Assembly: GCA_016788045.1 (NCBI GenBank)
Contig: JAEUTG010000058.1
Span: 57,971-121,970, forward strand
Direction: 5' to 3'
Source of the DNA: Bacteroidales bacterium
GTDB lineage: Bacteria; Bacteroidota; Bacteroidia; Bacteroidales; Lentimicrobiaceae
DNA length: 64,000 nt
Part shown: positions 33,008 through 42,704 of the stretch, piece by piece
Layout of the letters: every line of letters begins with the position of its first letter
Position numbering within the stretch: the first letter of the stretch is position 1
Position numbers and translations under genes: made by a program
Notes under the pieces: model-generated
The model's input: only the letters and a program-made list of their open reading frames with translations
The model's database searches: none
What the model was told of the DNA's origin: nothing

Positions 33008-34810
33008 ATGCAGAATATCAGAAATATAGCAATAATTGCCCACGTTGATCACGGAAAAACAACCCTGGTTGACCGCATTTTACACCAGGTAAAACTCTTC
33101 AGGGAGAATCAGGATATGGGGGAACTCATCCTCGACAGCAATGACCTGGAGCGTGAAAGAGGGATTACCATATTGGCAAAAAATGTATCCGTAAGGTACA
33201 AGGGGTTTAAAATCAACATCATCGACACTCCCGGGCACAGCGATTTCGGGGGAGAGGTTGAAAGGGTGCTCAACATGGCCGATGGGGTGCTGTTGCTGGT
33301 GGATGCTTTTGAAGGGCCAATGCCCCAGACGCGCTTCGTACTTCAGAAAGCCATTGCGCTCAACCTTAAACCCATTGTGGTTATCAATAAGGTGGATAAA
33401 CCAAACTGCGATCCCGAAGGTGTTCAGGAAGCAGTATTCGACCTGATGTTCAACCTCGATGCTTCGGAAGACCAGTTGAATTTCCCCACTGTTTTCGGAT
33501 CCTCCAAAGAGGGGTGGATGTCGGGCGACTGGCAGAAACCTGCCGAAGACATCAGCTTTTTGCTGGATACCATTATAGAACACATACATGCACCGGTTTT
33601 CCCGGAAGGTTCAACCCAGTTGCAGATAACTTCGCTTGATTATTCGTCATACGTTGGCCGGATCGCTGTGGGCCGACTTTCACGTGGGGTGCTCCGCTGG
33701 GGACAGAATGTATCACTCATCAAGCAGGATGGCAGGATTTTCAAATCAAAGATCAAGGAACTCTATGTATTTGAGGGACTCGGTAAAGAGAAGGTAAAAA
33801 CGGATGTTTTACCCGGAGAGATCTGCGCCGTGCTGGGCATCGATGATTTTGAAATCGGGGATACCATCGCCGACTTTGAGGTACCTGAAGCCCTGAAACC
33901 ACTTCAGATTGATGAACCTACCATGAGCATGCTGTTCACCATCAACAACTCACCGTTTTATGGAAGAGAGGGCAAGTTTGTAACATCGAGGCATTTACGC
34001 GAACGTCTTTTCAAGGAAATTGAGAAAAACCTGGCCATGCGCCTCGTTGAAACGGATTCTCCGGAGTCGCTGATGGTTTACGGCAGGGGAATTCTCCATC
34101 TCTCCATCCTGGTAGAAACCATGCGTCGCGAAGGCTACGAACTTCAGCTTGGCCAGCCTCAGGTTATCATTAAGAAGATTGATGGAGTTGATCATGAGCC
34201 GGTTGAAATGCTGACTGTTCACGTTCCCGAAGCCTTTTCAGGTAAGGTAATCGAGCTGGTTACCCAGCGACGTGGCGAAATTGTTACCATCGAAACCAAA
34301 GGCGACCGCATACACCTTGAATTCAAGATTCCCTCACGCGGAATCATCGGACTGCGCAACAACGTGCTCACTGCTACCGAGGGGGAAGCCATTATGGCCC
34401 ACCGCTTCCTTGCTTATGAGCCCTGGAAAGGAGAAATTTCAGGACGCCGGAGTGGCTCTCTTATCGCCATGGAAACCGGGCAGGCCATCGCCTATTCCAT
34501 CGACAAGCTTCAGGACAGGGGCACCTTCTTTGTTCACCCGAATGAAGATATCTATGCCGGCCAGGTAATCGGCGAGCACATCCGCCCCGACGATCTGCTC
34601 ATCAACGTTACCAAAACCAAGAAACTTACCAACGTGCGTGCTTCCGGTTCGGATGACAAAATCTTCATCATCCCCGCCGTGAAGTTCTCTCTTGAAGAAG
34701 CCATGGAATACATCGGAAAAGATGAATACCTTGAAGTGACTCCCCGTTCACTCCGCCTCAGGAAGATCATCCTTGATGAACACGAACGCAAACGCGCTAC
34801 CAAAAGCTAA
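33008..34810 (+). CDS. typA: Ribosome-associated GTPase TypA/BipA
   Basis: A 600-aa translational GTPase, full family length. G1 is AHVDHGKTTLVDRIL (residues 10-24), switch II region DTPGHSDFGGEVERVLNMAD, and G4 NKVDKP. The EF-G-like domain II and the domain V segment (HVPEAFSGKVIELVTQRRGE) follow, with the BipA-specific C-terminal domain (LTATEGEAIMAHRF ... VRASGSDDKIFIIP). It assists ribosome assembly and stress or low-temperature translation. It is a single-gene unit; the downstream 850 bp are repeats. Confidence 0.97.
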   Translation: MQNIRNIAIIAHVDHGKTTLVDRILHQVKLFRENQDMGELILDSNDLERERGITILAKNVSVRYKGFKINIIDTPGHSDFGGEVERVLNMADGVLLLVDAFEGPMPQTRFVLQKAIALNLKPIVVINKVDKPNCDPEGVQEAVFDLMFNLDASEDQLNFPTVFGSSKEGWMSGDWQKPAEDISFLLDTIIEHIHAPVFPEGSTQLQITSLDYSSYVGRIAVGRLSRGVLRWGQNVSLIKQDGRIFKSKIKELYVFEGLGKEKVKTDVLPGEICAVLGIDDFEIGDTIADFEVPEALKPLQIDEPTMSMLFTINNSPFYGREGKFVTSRHLRERLFKEIEKNLAMRLVETDSPESLMVYGRGILHLSILVETMRREGYELQLGQPQVIIKKIDGVDHEPVEMLTVHVPEAFSGKVIELVTQRRGEIVTIETKGDRIHLEFKIPSRGIIGLRNNVLTATEGEAIMAHRFLAYEPWKGEISGRRSGSLIAMETGQAIAYSIDKLQDRGTFFVHPNEDIYAGQVIGEHIRPDDLLINVTKTKKLTNVRASGSDDKIFIIPAVKFSLEEAMEYIGKDEYLEVTPRSLRLRKIILDEHERKRATKS

Positions 34811-34830
34811 GGGCAACGGGCACACCCGGA

Positions 34831-34893
34831 TTTAATTGGAGATTCCGTTTCCTGTCATGAGACAAGGCGACAAGGAGACAAGGGGACAAGGAG
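34831..34893 (+). repeat. GACAAGG-rich repeat unit, copy 1
   Basis: Begins TTTAATTGGAGATTCCGTTT, then TGTCATGAGACAAGG, followed by several GACAAGG heptad-like units. It is nearly repeated at 36277-36340. Confidence 0.7.
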
Positions 34894-35009
34894 AGGCCTG
34901 CTTATTAGGCTTATTGGTGGCTGGGAGATTTCGTAGCTTATCATGAGGCATGGGGCAAAGTGCATGGGGCATGGTACCTATCTTTTATGCCGTCACAGCA
35001 GGCAGGCCC

Positions 35010-35074
35010 GATGTTCGCGCGCTTCTTATTTTCTGACCTGACTGCATGGGCAAACAGGCAGGTGCGTGTGAACA
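35010..35074 (+). repeat. CCTGTCTGC/GCAGG repeat unit, copy 1
   Basis: Segment with TTCGCGCGCTTCTTATTTTC, then TGACCTGACTGCATGGGC and AAACAGGCAGGTGCGTGTGA. CCTGACTG and CAGGCAGG form a hairpin. Near-identical copies lie at 35420-35483 and 36517-36581, all in the same orientation. Confidence 0.8.
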
Positions 35075-35118
35075 ACTCCATTGAAACCATTGGGCGAATC
35101 CTCCTTCATTCGAAAGGC

Positions 35119-35217
35119 AAACTCCGTCAGGAGTTTCCCTTGATTAACCCCTGGTGGGGTGAACCCCACCAGGGGTTGTTCAAGACCGGGGAAAAACATA
35201 CAACCCTGTAAGGGTTG
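35119..35217. repeat. Cluster of three short palindromes (REP-like)
   Basis: Three successive hairpins: AAACTCC-GTCA-GGAGTTT (35119-35136); a perfect 14-bp stem AACCCCTGGTGGGG-TGAA-CCCCACCAGGGGTT (35146-35177, each arm 14 nt); and CAACCC-TGTAA-GGGTTG (35201-35217). No coding capacity. This type of stem cluster is typical of dispersed palindromic repeats in Bacteroidota. Confidence 0.7.
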
Positions 35218-35353
35218 CCCTTAGCCATTCGCTGCAAAAAACACTCAAACCTGGACAGGGGTTTATATGCCCCCCGAAAAACTCAAATGTAACCATAAAG
35301 CGAATCCTGCTTCATTTGAACGGCAAACAGGTGACGCGCATCATAGTAAGGCC

Positions 35354-35414
35354 GGGAGGAATGCGTCTGGGGACACGCGCCAACAGGCAGGAGGAACGCG
35401 TCGGGGGATACGCG
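35354..35414. repeat. Two imperfect 26-bp tandem units
   Basis: GGAGGAATGCGTCTGGGG plus ACACGCGC at 35354-35379, and GGAGGAACGCGTCGGGGG plus ATACGCGC at 35389-35414, a 35-bp period. High GC against the surroundings. Confidence 0.6.
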
Positions 35415-35419
35415 CTTAT

Positions 35420-35483
35420 GATATTCGCGCGCGTCTTATTTTCTGACCTGTCTGCATAGGCAAACAGGCAGGTGCGTGTGAAT
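35420..35483 (+). repeat. CCTGTCTGC/GCAGG repeat unit, copy 2
   Basis: Second copy of the 35010 unit: TTCGCGCGCGTCTTATTTTC, then TGACCTGTCTGCATAGGC and AAACAGGCAGGTGCGTGTGA. The stretch 34811-35660 holds these repeats and no gene. Confidence 0.8.
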
Positions 35484-35660
35484 ACCTCCCACTCGCCGGG
35501 TCCCCTTGTCTTAGATATCATGGTAAAACATTTTCCTTAGTAATTGTAACCCCTCCGTCTGAATGGGTCTTAACATTTATTGTCAGCAATTGAGCGTTTC
35601 CGGCAGAATTTTTGCTCTGTTCGGGCGTTTTAAATCCTGAAATACCAAACTTTCCTTCCG

Positions 35661-36263
35661 ATGAAAAAAATCATGCTTATGCTTGCAGTTGTTATAACAA
35701 CAATTGCTTTTTCTGCCTGCGACATCCTTGATCAGGCCCGACAGGTGGCCATGCTTTCAAAATGCGAATTCCGTCTGAGCTCTGTGGATCAGCTGAAGCT
35801 GGCCGGGGTCAACATACAGCAGGTAAAAAAGCTTTCAGACCTCAGTCTGCTGGATGCGGCGAAGATCACCACAGCAGCAGTCTCCGGAAGCAGCCTTCCC
35901 CTGAATTTTACCCTGAATGTGGAGGTCAAGAACCCCAATGCAGGTTCAGCTGGTCTTACAAAGCTCGATTGGATATTGTTTATTGATGATATTCAGATGG
36001 TTAGCGGTGTCAACGAACAACGTTTACAGGTTCCGGGCAACGGGGGTACGGGTACCATTCCTCTTACCATCGGTGTGAACCTGAAGGAAGTGCTGAAAGG
36101 TAAAAGCGGCGATGCCATTGCCAACTTTGGCCTGAACCTTGCCGGAGCCGGAAACAAGCCCACCCGGATTACCCTCAAAGCCAAACCAACCATTATGGTG
36201 GGCAGTCAGTACATCGCCTATCCCGGCTACCTGACCGTACAGAACGAGTTTACCTCCAGGTGA
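35661..36263 (+). CDS. LEA-type-2-like lipoprotein
   Basis: A 200-aa lipoprotein: signal peptide MKKIMLMLAVVITTIAFSAC with lipobox FSAC (Cys20). The mature part is a beta-sandwich-like sequence, PLNFTLNVEVKNPNAGSAGL followed by LDWILFIDDIQMVSGVN and GTIPLTIGVNL. The N-P-N-x-x-x-A-G-L segment is the mark of the LEA-14/WHy fold. Relatives are common single-copy lipoproteins in Bacteroidales with no assigned role. The gene is an island between two repeat-filled gaps and has no operon partner. Confidence 0.8.
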   Translation: MKKIMLMLAVVITTIAFSACDILDQARQVAMLSKCEFRLSSVDQLKLAGVNIQQVKKLSDLSLLDAAKITTAAVSGSSLPLNFTLNVEVKNPNAGSAGLTKLDWILFIDDIQMVSGVNEQRLQVPGNGGTGTIPLTIGVNLKEVLKGKSGDAIANFGLNLAGAGNKPTRITLKAKPTIMVGSQYIAYPGYLTVQNEFTSR

Positions 36264-36276
36264 TGGCGCATTCTTA

Positions 36277-36340
36277 TTTATTTGGAGATTCCGTTTTTTA
36301 TCATGAGACAAGGGGACAAGGCGACAAGGAGACAAGGGGA
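36277..36340 (+). repeat. GACAAGG-rich repeat unit, copy 2
   Basis: TTTATTTGGAGATTCCGTTT, then TATCATGAGACAAGG and repeated GACAAGG units, matching 34831-34893. Confidence 0.7.
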
Positions 36341-36374
36341 CTCCCAACGTTCGCACGCATTTTCTGACGCGAGT

Positions 36375-36637
36375 GAACGAATCCAATGTTTCTATGTGTT
36401 ATTACCTGCTTCACTCGGAGATTCCGTTATTTCTGCACCCATCGTGGAAGGTGGTTTCGTGCCGATAACTATCGGCACCGCTCAACCACCAGGTCTACCC
36501 GGCTGGCGATACCCCCGATGTTCGCGCGCGTCTTATTTTCTGACCTGTCTGCATGGGCAAACAGGCAGGTGCGTGTGAACGAATCCAATGTTTCTATGTG
36601 TTAATACCTGCTTCACTATGAGATTCCGTTATTTCCC
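36375..36637 (+). repeat. Tandem repeat array, about 200-bp unit
   Basis: GAACGAATCCAATGTTTCTA followed by TGTGTTATTACCTGCTTCAC and GAGATTCCGTTATTTC occurs at 36375-36433 and again at 36577-36637 with few changes. Between them lie a strong stem (GTGCCGATA-AC-TATCGGCAC, 36459-36478, flanked by GGTGGTT / AACCACC) and copy 3 of the CCTGTCTGC unit (36517-36581). The stretch 36264-36842 holds only repeats. Confidence 0.75.
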
Positions 36638-36842
36638 AGGTTACGCAGTGCCCGGTGGCTGAGTGTTTTTCGGGAAGAATGCCGAATTGAAGACAGATGA
36701 CATTTCCGAAAAATGTACCGAAGCCACCTGATCACGTGGAATCTTATTCAAAATTTCCGGTGGTCGGGCGTAACCGAGACCATCCGGTTCCAGAGAAAGG
36801 TTGCGAAGCTCGCGTCGGGTGATGAACGCCAACAGGGTGCAA

Positions 36843-38969
36843 TTACCTTTGCACAACAATCTTCCCGGTCAACAACTGACTGCCGTTTACCATGCTGACG
36901 ATGTAAACCCCGTTGTGCAGGCTGCCGGTATCCAGACTCACCTCCTGCCTGCCGGAAGCTGACAGGTGAAAGGTCACTGCTTGTAACAATCTGCCGGTAA
37001 GATCAGTAATCTGAAGCCTGACAGACGTGTTGCCGCCGGCATCAAATCCGATCAGTACATGGTTGCCGGCCGGGTTCGGATTTACCGAAAGGAAATCATG
37101 TTGTGCCCCGGAAAAGGCGTATTGATTCGCAACCGGCAACTGCGGCAGGGTGCAAAGGAGGGTTCCGTTGCTACCGCCCGTGAGACCGGTGCCATCGGGA
37201 AGCATGCTTACCTTGAGCAGGTCGTTCCAGGTGTTGCTTTGCTCAACCGACCAACTGATCCCGTTATATTTGAGCAGGGTTCCGTTCTTACCACAGGCCC
37301 AGCCTTCGTCCTCATCGTTGATATACACTGAAATCAGGTCCTCGGTGGTTACGGGTACTGTTTCTGTCCAGTTTTGTCCGTCAAAATGCGCGATCAGTCC
37401 GTGATCACCAACAGCATAGATGTTCAGGTAGTCCGCCACACAAAGGTCGTTAAAGCCACCTGTCGTGGTTTCGTAGCTCAGGTTCCATTGATTGGACATC
37501 AGATCACGGAAGTAAATGCTTCCTTTTTCTTCGCCGGTGCGTTGTTTCATGCACAGCCAGGCTTCTTCAATGTCCGGTCCGGCAGGGGTTTTAACAGGGA
37601 CAGGGTCCATAAACTGCAGGGCAGTGATGCTGTCGTTCAGGCTGTATGTGTGAACACTCCAGATGTCTCCGTTGTTGAGAAATGCCGTGGTGCCAGAGGA
37701 AAATGCCTTTGAACCCATCAGCGAAATATCAAGGGAAGAGACCGGCTCGAAAATCTCTTCATAGCCCTCACCCTGAAGCTGAAGCCATTGCCCGTCTGCA
37801 TAGCTGTAAATTCTGGCTTCCACATTGAACGGGGGGATGCCGTCAACGATTTTATGCGCCGAAGCCCATCCGTTGGTTTCATCCGTGAACTGAACGTTGT
37901 TGAACCTGAAGCCTTCCACCTTCAGCATGTTGTTCCAGTTTCCGGCATCATAATGCCAGATGCCACCGGCACCGCAGGCAAAGTAGCCGTTGTTGGCCCG
38001 GGTAAACGAAATGTCGAGGATACTGTCGGCGGTGAAACCGTTTGATACACCCCAGTCTGCATTGAGTCCATGATAAATAAATCCGGTTGTATCGCACACA
38101 TAGGCTTCGTTCTCTCCGGTTGCTTCCACCGAAGTCAGCAGTTTGTTGTAAGCGAATGAGGCTTCCTTAATCCGGCTGTCGCCAGTGAATCTGTAAACTG
38201 AAGGATAGGTATCGGTAAAGAAAGCTATGCGGTTCTGAATTCCGAAGCCTTGGGTATTGCCGGTCATGGATAAACCCGAATTGATGCCGCCTGCGTTCAG
38301 GGGTTGCCATTGGTTGCCATCGAAATGATAAAGCAGGCCATAGCCTTCCTGATCTGAACCATTGAGCAGTACATCAGCAGGAGCAGACATGTTTACCGAA
38401 GAAAACATGATGTAGTTGCCGGTGGCAAAAGAGAAATCCGGTTCCCAGTTCCCGTTGGTATAATGGTAAAGGGTGTTGTACAATCCGGCAGCCCAGCCTT
38501 CTTCGGGAGAGGAGAAGCTGACGGTGGTGAGTCCGGAGGCCTCCTCATCGGTTTGCCACGTTTCACCTGTATAGGAAATTATGGCATTGCCCACGGCCCA
38601 CCCGTGATTTTCATCGGTAAAGCAGAGGTCGGAAAGGTCGTGGTTTACCGGGCTGAATTCTTGTTGCCATGTTGTGCCATTGAATTTCAGGATGGTGCCG
38701 TTGTCGCCGACGGCCCAGGCCAGGTCAGGAGAGCGGTACTCCACAGCATTCAGGTTATCAGTAACCGGACTTTCAGCCTGTGTCCAGCCAATGCCGTCAT
38801 AATGGAGGATCACCCCATGATCGGCAACGGCAATGCCCTCGCCGGATGCCAGAAAACTGATGTCGTTCAGGTGGTGGTGACCATTGGCCGGGTTGATAAA
38901 GTACAGGGGCTGGGCTAAAAGGGTTGAGCCCAGGAAAATCATTGAATAAAGAAGAGTAATTTTTTTCAT
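36843..38969 (-). CDS. T9SS cargo with YCF48/propeller-like repeats
   Basis: 708 aa from the ATG at 38969, which gives a proper signal peptide (MKKITLLYSMIFLGSTLLAQ). The frame is open 38 codons further upstream, but those codons cover an orphan sorting-domain remnant in another frame. The body has about 12 repeats with the theme WAVGDNGTILKFNGTTWQQE, also GWACGKNGTLLKYNGISW, typical of BNR/YCF48-type propeller blades. The C-terminus is a type A T9SS sorting domain (LSVNPNPAGNHVLIGFDAGG ... LHNGVYIVSMVNG ... KIVVQR). Probably a surface adhesin or binding protein. Confidence 0.88.
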   Translation of the reverse strand: MKKITLLYSMIFLGSTLLAQPLYFINPANGHHHLNDISFLASGEGIAVADHGVILHYDGIGWTQAESPVTDNLNAVEYRSPDLAWAVGDNGTILKFNGTTWQQEFSPVNHDLSDLCFTDENHGWAVGNAIISYTGETWQTDEEASGLTTVSFSSPEEGWAAGLYNTLYHYTNGNWEPDFSFATGNYIMFSSVNMSAPADVLLNGSDQEGYGLLYHFDGNQWQPLNAGGINSGLSMTGNTQGFGIQNRIAFFTDTYPSVYRFTGDSRIKEASFAYNKLLTSVEATGENEAYVCDTTGFIYHGLNADWGVSNGFTADSILDISFTRANNGYFACGAGGIWHYDAGNWNNMLKVEGFRFNNVQFTDETNGWASAHKIVDGIPPFNVEARIYSYADGQWLQLQGEGYEEIFEPVSSLDISLMGSKAFSSGTTAFLNNGDIWSVHTYSLNDSITALQFMDPVPVKTPAGPDIEEAWLCMKQRTGEEKGSIYFRDLMSNQWNLSYETTTGGFNDLCVADYLNIYAVGDHGLIAHFDGQNWTETVPVTTEDLISVYINDEDEGWACGKNGTLLKYNGISWSVEQSNTWNDLLKVSMLPDGTGLTGGSNGTLLCTLPQLPVANQYAFSGAQHDFLSVNPNPAGNHVLIGFDAGGNTSVRLQITDLTGRLLQAVTFHLSASGRQEVSLDTGSLHNGVYIVSMVNGSQLLTGKIVVQR

Positions 38970-38986
38970 AACAATATTGGTTAGGG

Positions 38987-39125
38987 TTAATGCAGAATCA
39001 ATAGTTTGTTGCTGCCGATGATGCAGTTGCGATCGATCAACTGTACGAAGTAAATGCCTGGTTTGAGATTGTTGGTGTGACATCTGAACGAAATTCCAGG
39101 AAAACCAGAAATGGAGCTATCAAAC
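38987..39125 (-). pseudogene. Orphan T9SS C-terminal sorting domain
   Basis: Minus-strand translation gives EVRLFDSSISGFPGISF, then RCHTNNLKPGIYFVQLIDRN and CIIGSNKLLILH, stop at 38987-38989. It has the pattern of the last about 45 residues of a type A sorting domain (LxxGxYxVxL ... KLxI). It begins inside the end of the preceding 546-aa gene, in a different frame, with no start or signal peptide. It is therefore the leftover 3' end of a cargo gene that was lost or replaced. Confidence 0.7.
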
Positions 39126-39129
39126 AATC

Positions 39130-40770
39130 TCACTTCACCACCTTCGCACTCCCCACTGTCTTATCCTTATAAACCAACCTAAGCAGGTACATCCCCGGCG
39201 CCCAGTTTGAAGCATCAAATTCAGCTATCAACTGCCCATGTGTTAGTTTTTGTGATGTAATAAACCGGCCACTCAGATCAAAAACCTGCAATACACTTTG
39301 TTGCTGGTAATTGCTTTGGTACAGGGCCGTATTTAAGCTTCTGTTGTTGTTACGGATGGCAATAAACTCGGGCAGCCGAACCTGGAATTGATCTTTTACC
39401 GGGTTGGGGTAAACCTCCATAACCGCTACATCGGGCAGGGTGGCAAGGGTTGCGGCGCTTACCACAATATCGCATTGTTCCATGCCAATGGTATCGTGGG
39501 GCGCCACGCCGTCCGGGCAGGCATAATCGTACACCCGCGGGGTGGGGTCATACACATCGTCTTCAAGGGTGGAGGTGAGTTTGAAAAGAAATGTGTTATG
39601 CAAAGGGCCATAAGGATTTTCTTCGGCACTACCGGTGGCAAGAATCTTATTGTCGTGTGTGATATTTACACTATAGTTGGGCCCTGTATAATTGTCAAGG
39701 AACCTGCGTCTATGAAGCACACTACCTATGGTATCAACAATCATTACATCTGCGCGGTATTGCCACCAGTTATTATCATATCCTTCTGTATATCCGGAAA
39801 TGACTATTGTACTGTCAATCATCCAGTCAAGAAAGGCATTGTCGCTTATAGTGTCATTCAGCACAAAGTATTCCACGTCAGTTCCATCTTGTTTTTGTTT
39901 TCTCAATGTTTTTTTATTATAGTTATACGGATATGTTTGAGTGGTAATTGTAAAACCCGCTGAATACAGATTCCCTCTGTTGTCCTTAATAGATTGGTAG
40001 TCTCCACCCCTCAATGAGTCATTATCAGCATGCGCTGCTTGCCAGCTAATAACATCTCCGTCGGAGGCAATACTAAGTTTTAGGGGTTTTAATTTTAAAG
40101 TCGAAGATTGCCCATCATCATAGTAGCCATAACCGGTAACAACGGAAGACCCATCGTCTAGGGCGAGGATATCAAATGGAACATTATCAACAATGATATC
40201 GCAGTTGTATGTAAAAAGCCATAGAATTTGCCCATCATTATCCATTTTCACAACCCCGATATCATTGGTGGATACATTCCAGTTATAGTACAAGCCAAAA
40301 TATCCATCGTTGGTTTGTGCAATATCGGTTCCTGAATTAGCTGTGCCAAATAAACTAATAAGTTTACACCAATCTAATTGTCCACATTTATTGAACTTGA
40401 TAAAAACTGGATCATTATAAAACCCAAAAGGGTCTTGTTCATTATATCTGGTTGACATCGCAATTACTACACCTGAATCGCTTGTAGTTCCCATATTGTC
40501 TGTTAAAGAATAATATTGCTCATGTTTCCCTATTATTCTATCCCATAATACATTTCCATTAATATCAGTTTTTATCAACCACCCGGAAGATCGTACGCCA
40601 TTGCCAAGATTTTCAGAAAGAAGAAAAATTCCATTATCATAAGTTTCAAAAGCTGCCTTTCCTGTAGAATAATCACCAGGAATAATGTAAATTTTAGGCC
40701 ACGTTTGAGAAAAACTAAATGTTGGTGGTAAAATTAAAAGCAAAGAGAATATTATTTTTTTGAATTTCAT
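39130..40770 (-). CDS. T9SS cargo protein, propeller-like, function unknown
   Basis: 546 aa from the ATG at 40770, giving signal peptide MKFKKIIFSLLLILPP ... SFSQ. The body has several W-I-x-K/N-D-x-x-G-x-x-x-W units (WLIKTDINGNVLWDRIIGK, GVVKMDNDGQILWLFTYN), a repeat usual in Bacteroidota propeller proteins. The T9SS type A domain is at the C-terminus (VMEVYPNPVKDQFQVRLPEF ... NWAPGMYLLRLVYKDK ... SAKVVK). Codon and base use are AT-richer in the 39.7-40.7 kb part than in neighbours, which hints at a different origin. Surface location likely; no enzymatic motif seen. Confidence 0.85.
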   Translation of the reverse strand: MKFKKIIFSLLLILPPTFSFSQTWPKIYIIPGDYSTGKAAFETYDNGIFLLSENLGNGVRSSGWLIKTDINGNVLWDRIIGKHEQYYSLTDNMGTTSDSGVVIAMSTRYNEQDPFGFYNDPVFIKFNKCGQLDWCKLISLFGTANSGTDIAQTNDGYFGLYYNWNVSTNDIGVVKMDNDGQILWLFTYNCDIIVDNVPFDILALDDGSSVVTGYGYYDDGQSSTLKLKPLKLSIASDGDVISWQAAHADNDSLRGGDYQSIKDNRGNLYSAGFTITTQTYPYNYNKKTLRKQKQDGTDVEYFVLNDTISDNAFLDWMIDSTIVISGYTEGYDNNWWQYRADVMIVDTIGSVLHRRRFLDNYTGPNYSVNITHDNKILATGSAEENPYGPLHNTFLFKLTSTLEDDVYDPTPRVYDYACPDGVAPHDTIGMEQCDIVVSAATLATLPDVAVMEVYPNPVKDQFQVRLPEFIAIRNNNRSLNTALYQSNYQQQSVLQVFDLSGRFITSQKLTHGQLIAEFDASNWAPGMYLLRLVYKDKTVGSAKVVK

Positions 40771-40835
40771 AAGGATTAATTTAAAAACTCTCATGCAGGT
40801 TGGTTTTGTCCTGCATGAGAGCAAGTTTAATAAAA

Positions 40836-41654
40836 TCAACGGATTACCAGTTTAACAGTCAGTGTTTTGTTACCACCTTTTAGCATTAAGGTGTAAACGC
40901 CTGTTGGCAAATCGCCGGTACGTAAAAGGTACTGGTTTTTGCCGGATTTCAGGTTCTCCGACCTGATCAATCGCCCATCCTGGCTTACCAATTCCATGGC
41001 ACAGCTTCCTTCTATATTGTAACTTACAATGGTGTAATCTGTGGCAGGGTTAGGGAAAACATAGATACTTGTTTTACCTTCCCTGACCTTTTTGGGATTC
41101 TCTAATGTTGCTATTGCTGACTTAAATGAAGTATCAGGAACCGGAATAAACGCTTCATATTCCATCAAACGATACGATGTAAGCAGGTTACGGGCCGAGA
41201 CGCCGGCAGGATTGTCGTTTAATGTGAGATTCTGAAGGGAAATCAGTGCTGAAGTGTCATTCTTCAGAACGTAAGATGTATCGCTTGCAATCTGATTAAT
41301 AATTTCAGCAAGCTGAACATATCCGTTTTGGTAGAGTCGGTGATTTTCGGGAACCGTTGTTAAATCAATATTCTGAATTGAATTCAGTCCATATTCTGAA
41401 TTTCCTTCATCAAACCAGGTCCACGTTGATTTATAGGCAGAAAGCGGATCGGGAACCAGGTTCAGCAGCCATCGTAAACTGTCATTTTTATTTTCATCCT
41501 GATATACCTGTATTAACAGCGTTCTTGATAAATCTTTTTCTGCCGAAAGATCAGCAATACTGATTTCAAGAGCCTGTCTTGCGCTGATCTGATTTATACC
41601 GGCATTAATTTCTTCCCAAAGTTCATCCGGCAACGGTTCTACCCTTTGTTCCAT
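40836..41654 (-). pseudogene. 5'-truncated T9SS cargo gene ending at a (TC)16 repeat
   Basis: 272 codons are open from the ATG at 41654, and the frame continues upstream without stop for 19 codons (RKTWQGSNSAKSPEVIEA) into a (GA)n run, where TAG closes it. There is no signal peptide, although the protein carries a complete T9SS domain (IYVFPNPATDYTIVSYNIEG ... LPTGVYTLMLKGG). An unexported sorting domain makes no sense, so this is the 3' end of a larger cargo gene. Its helical 190-residue front part resembles the segment before the sorting domain of the 1622-aa cargo at 18.1 kb. Loss of the N-terminus could be by repeat slippage, deletion or misassembly. Confidence 0.7.
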
Positions 41655-41707
41655 TGCTTCGATTACTTCAGGAGATTTTGCAGAATTGCTGCCTTGCCAG
41701 GTTTTCC

Positions 41708-42182
<475 letters not shown>

Positions 42183-42578
42183 TTAGCTGTTAACCGCATC
42201 TAGTTTCTGCTTCAGCTTATTGATCAGCGCCGATTCGGTTTCGTTTACCCCTTCATTGGCATCGGCAATGCGCAGGGCTACCTTCATGCAGAGGTTTTTT
42301 GTCCGGCTGTCGAACAGGGCGGTATTGGCAGCGATAAAATCCGTAAATCCGGTAAAAGCTTGGCGGGCACTGGCGTTTTCGGTTCGCAGCCTGTTGAATT
42401 CTGAGGCAGCCCCCAGGATAACATCGCGCTTGTCAAAGCTGTCGTCGCCCGAATTTTCGATTTCCTGGCCGATCAGGTCGCAGATTCTGTCCACTTCCTC
42501 GCTTTGAATGATGCCATCGGCACGGGCGATGGCGTAAGCAAGCCTGCCGAGTTCAATGTAAAATGATTTTATATCCAT
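42183..42578 (-). CDS. TerB-like domain protein
   Basis: A 131-aa helical cytosolic protein. LGRLAYAIARADGIIQSEEV near residue 11 and MKVALRIADANEGVNETESA near residue 100 are the two pseudo-symmetric D-G-x(2)-x(2)-E helices of the TerB/YjfI-like fold, which carries acidic metal-binding pockets. Length fits a stand-alone TerB domain. No tellurite-resistance operon is present, so a tellurite role is not implied. It is divergent from the potassium transporter genes, 126 bp from the ktrB-like start. Confidence 0.82.
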   Translation of the reverse strand: MDIKSFYIELGRLAYAIARADGIIQSEEVDRICDLIGQEIENSGDDSFDKRDVILGAASEFNRLRTENASARQAFTGFTDFIAANTALFDSRTKNLCMKVALRIADANEGVNETESALINKLKQKLDAVNS

Positions 42579-42704
42579 GGGTTGCTGTTTTTCATCATTT
42601 CAGGTTCAGGGATACACAAAATTCCTGCCACTAAGGGTTACAGGGCAGGCCTGATCCGGGAAACTTTGTTTAAATTTGTGAAAAAATGTTCCATTCTCTG
42701 CCCC

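Noticed and set aside
34831..36637. Repeats considered as a CRISPR array
   Set aside because: Units are of several kinds, spaced irregularly by hundreds of bases, with no uniform spacers and no cas genes.
42183..42578. Tellurite-resistance operon suggested by the TerB-like gene
   Set aside because: No other ter genes are nearby; TerB-like domains are widespread without that role.
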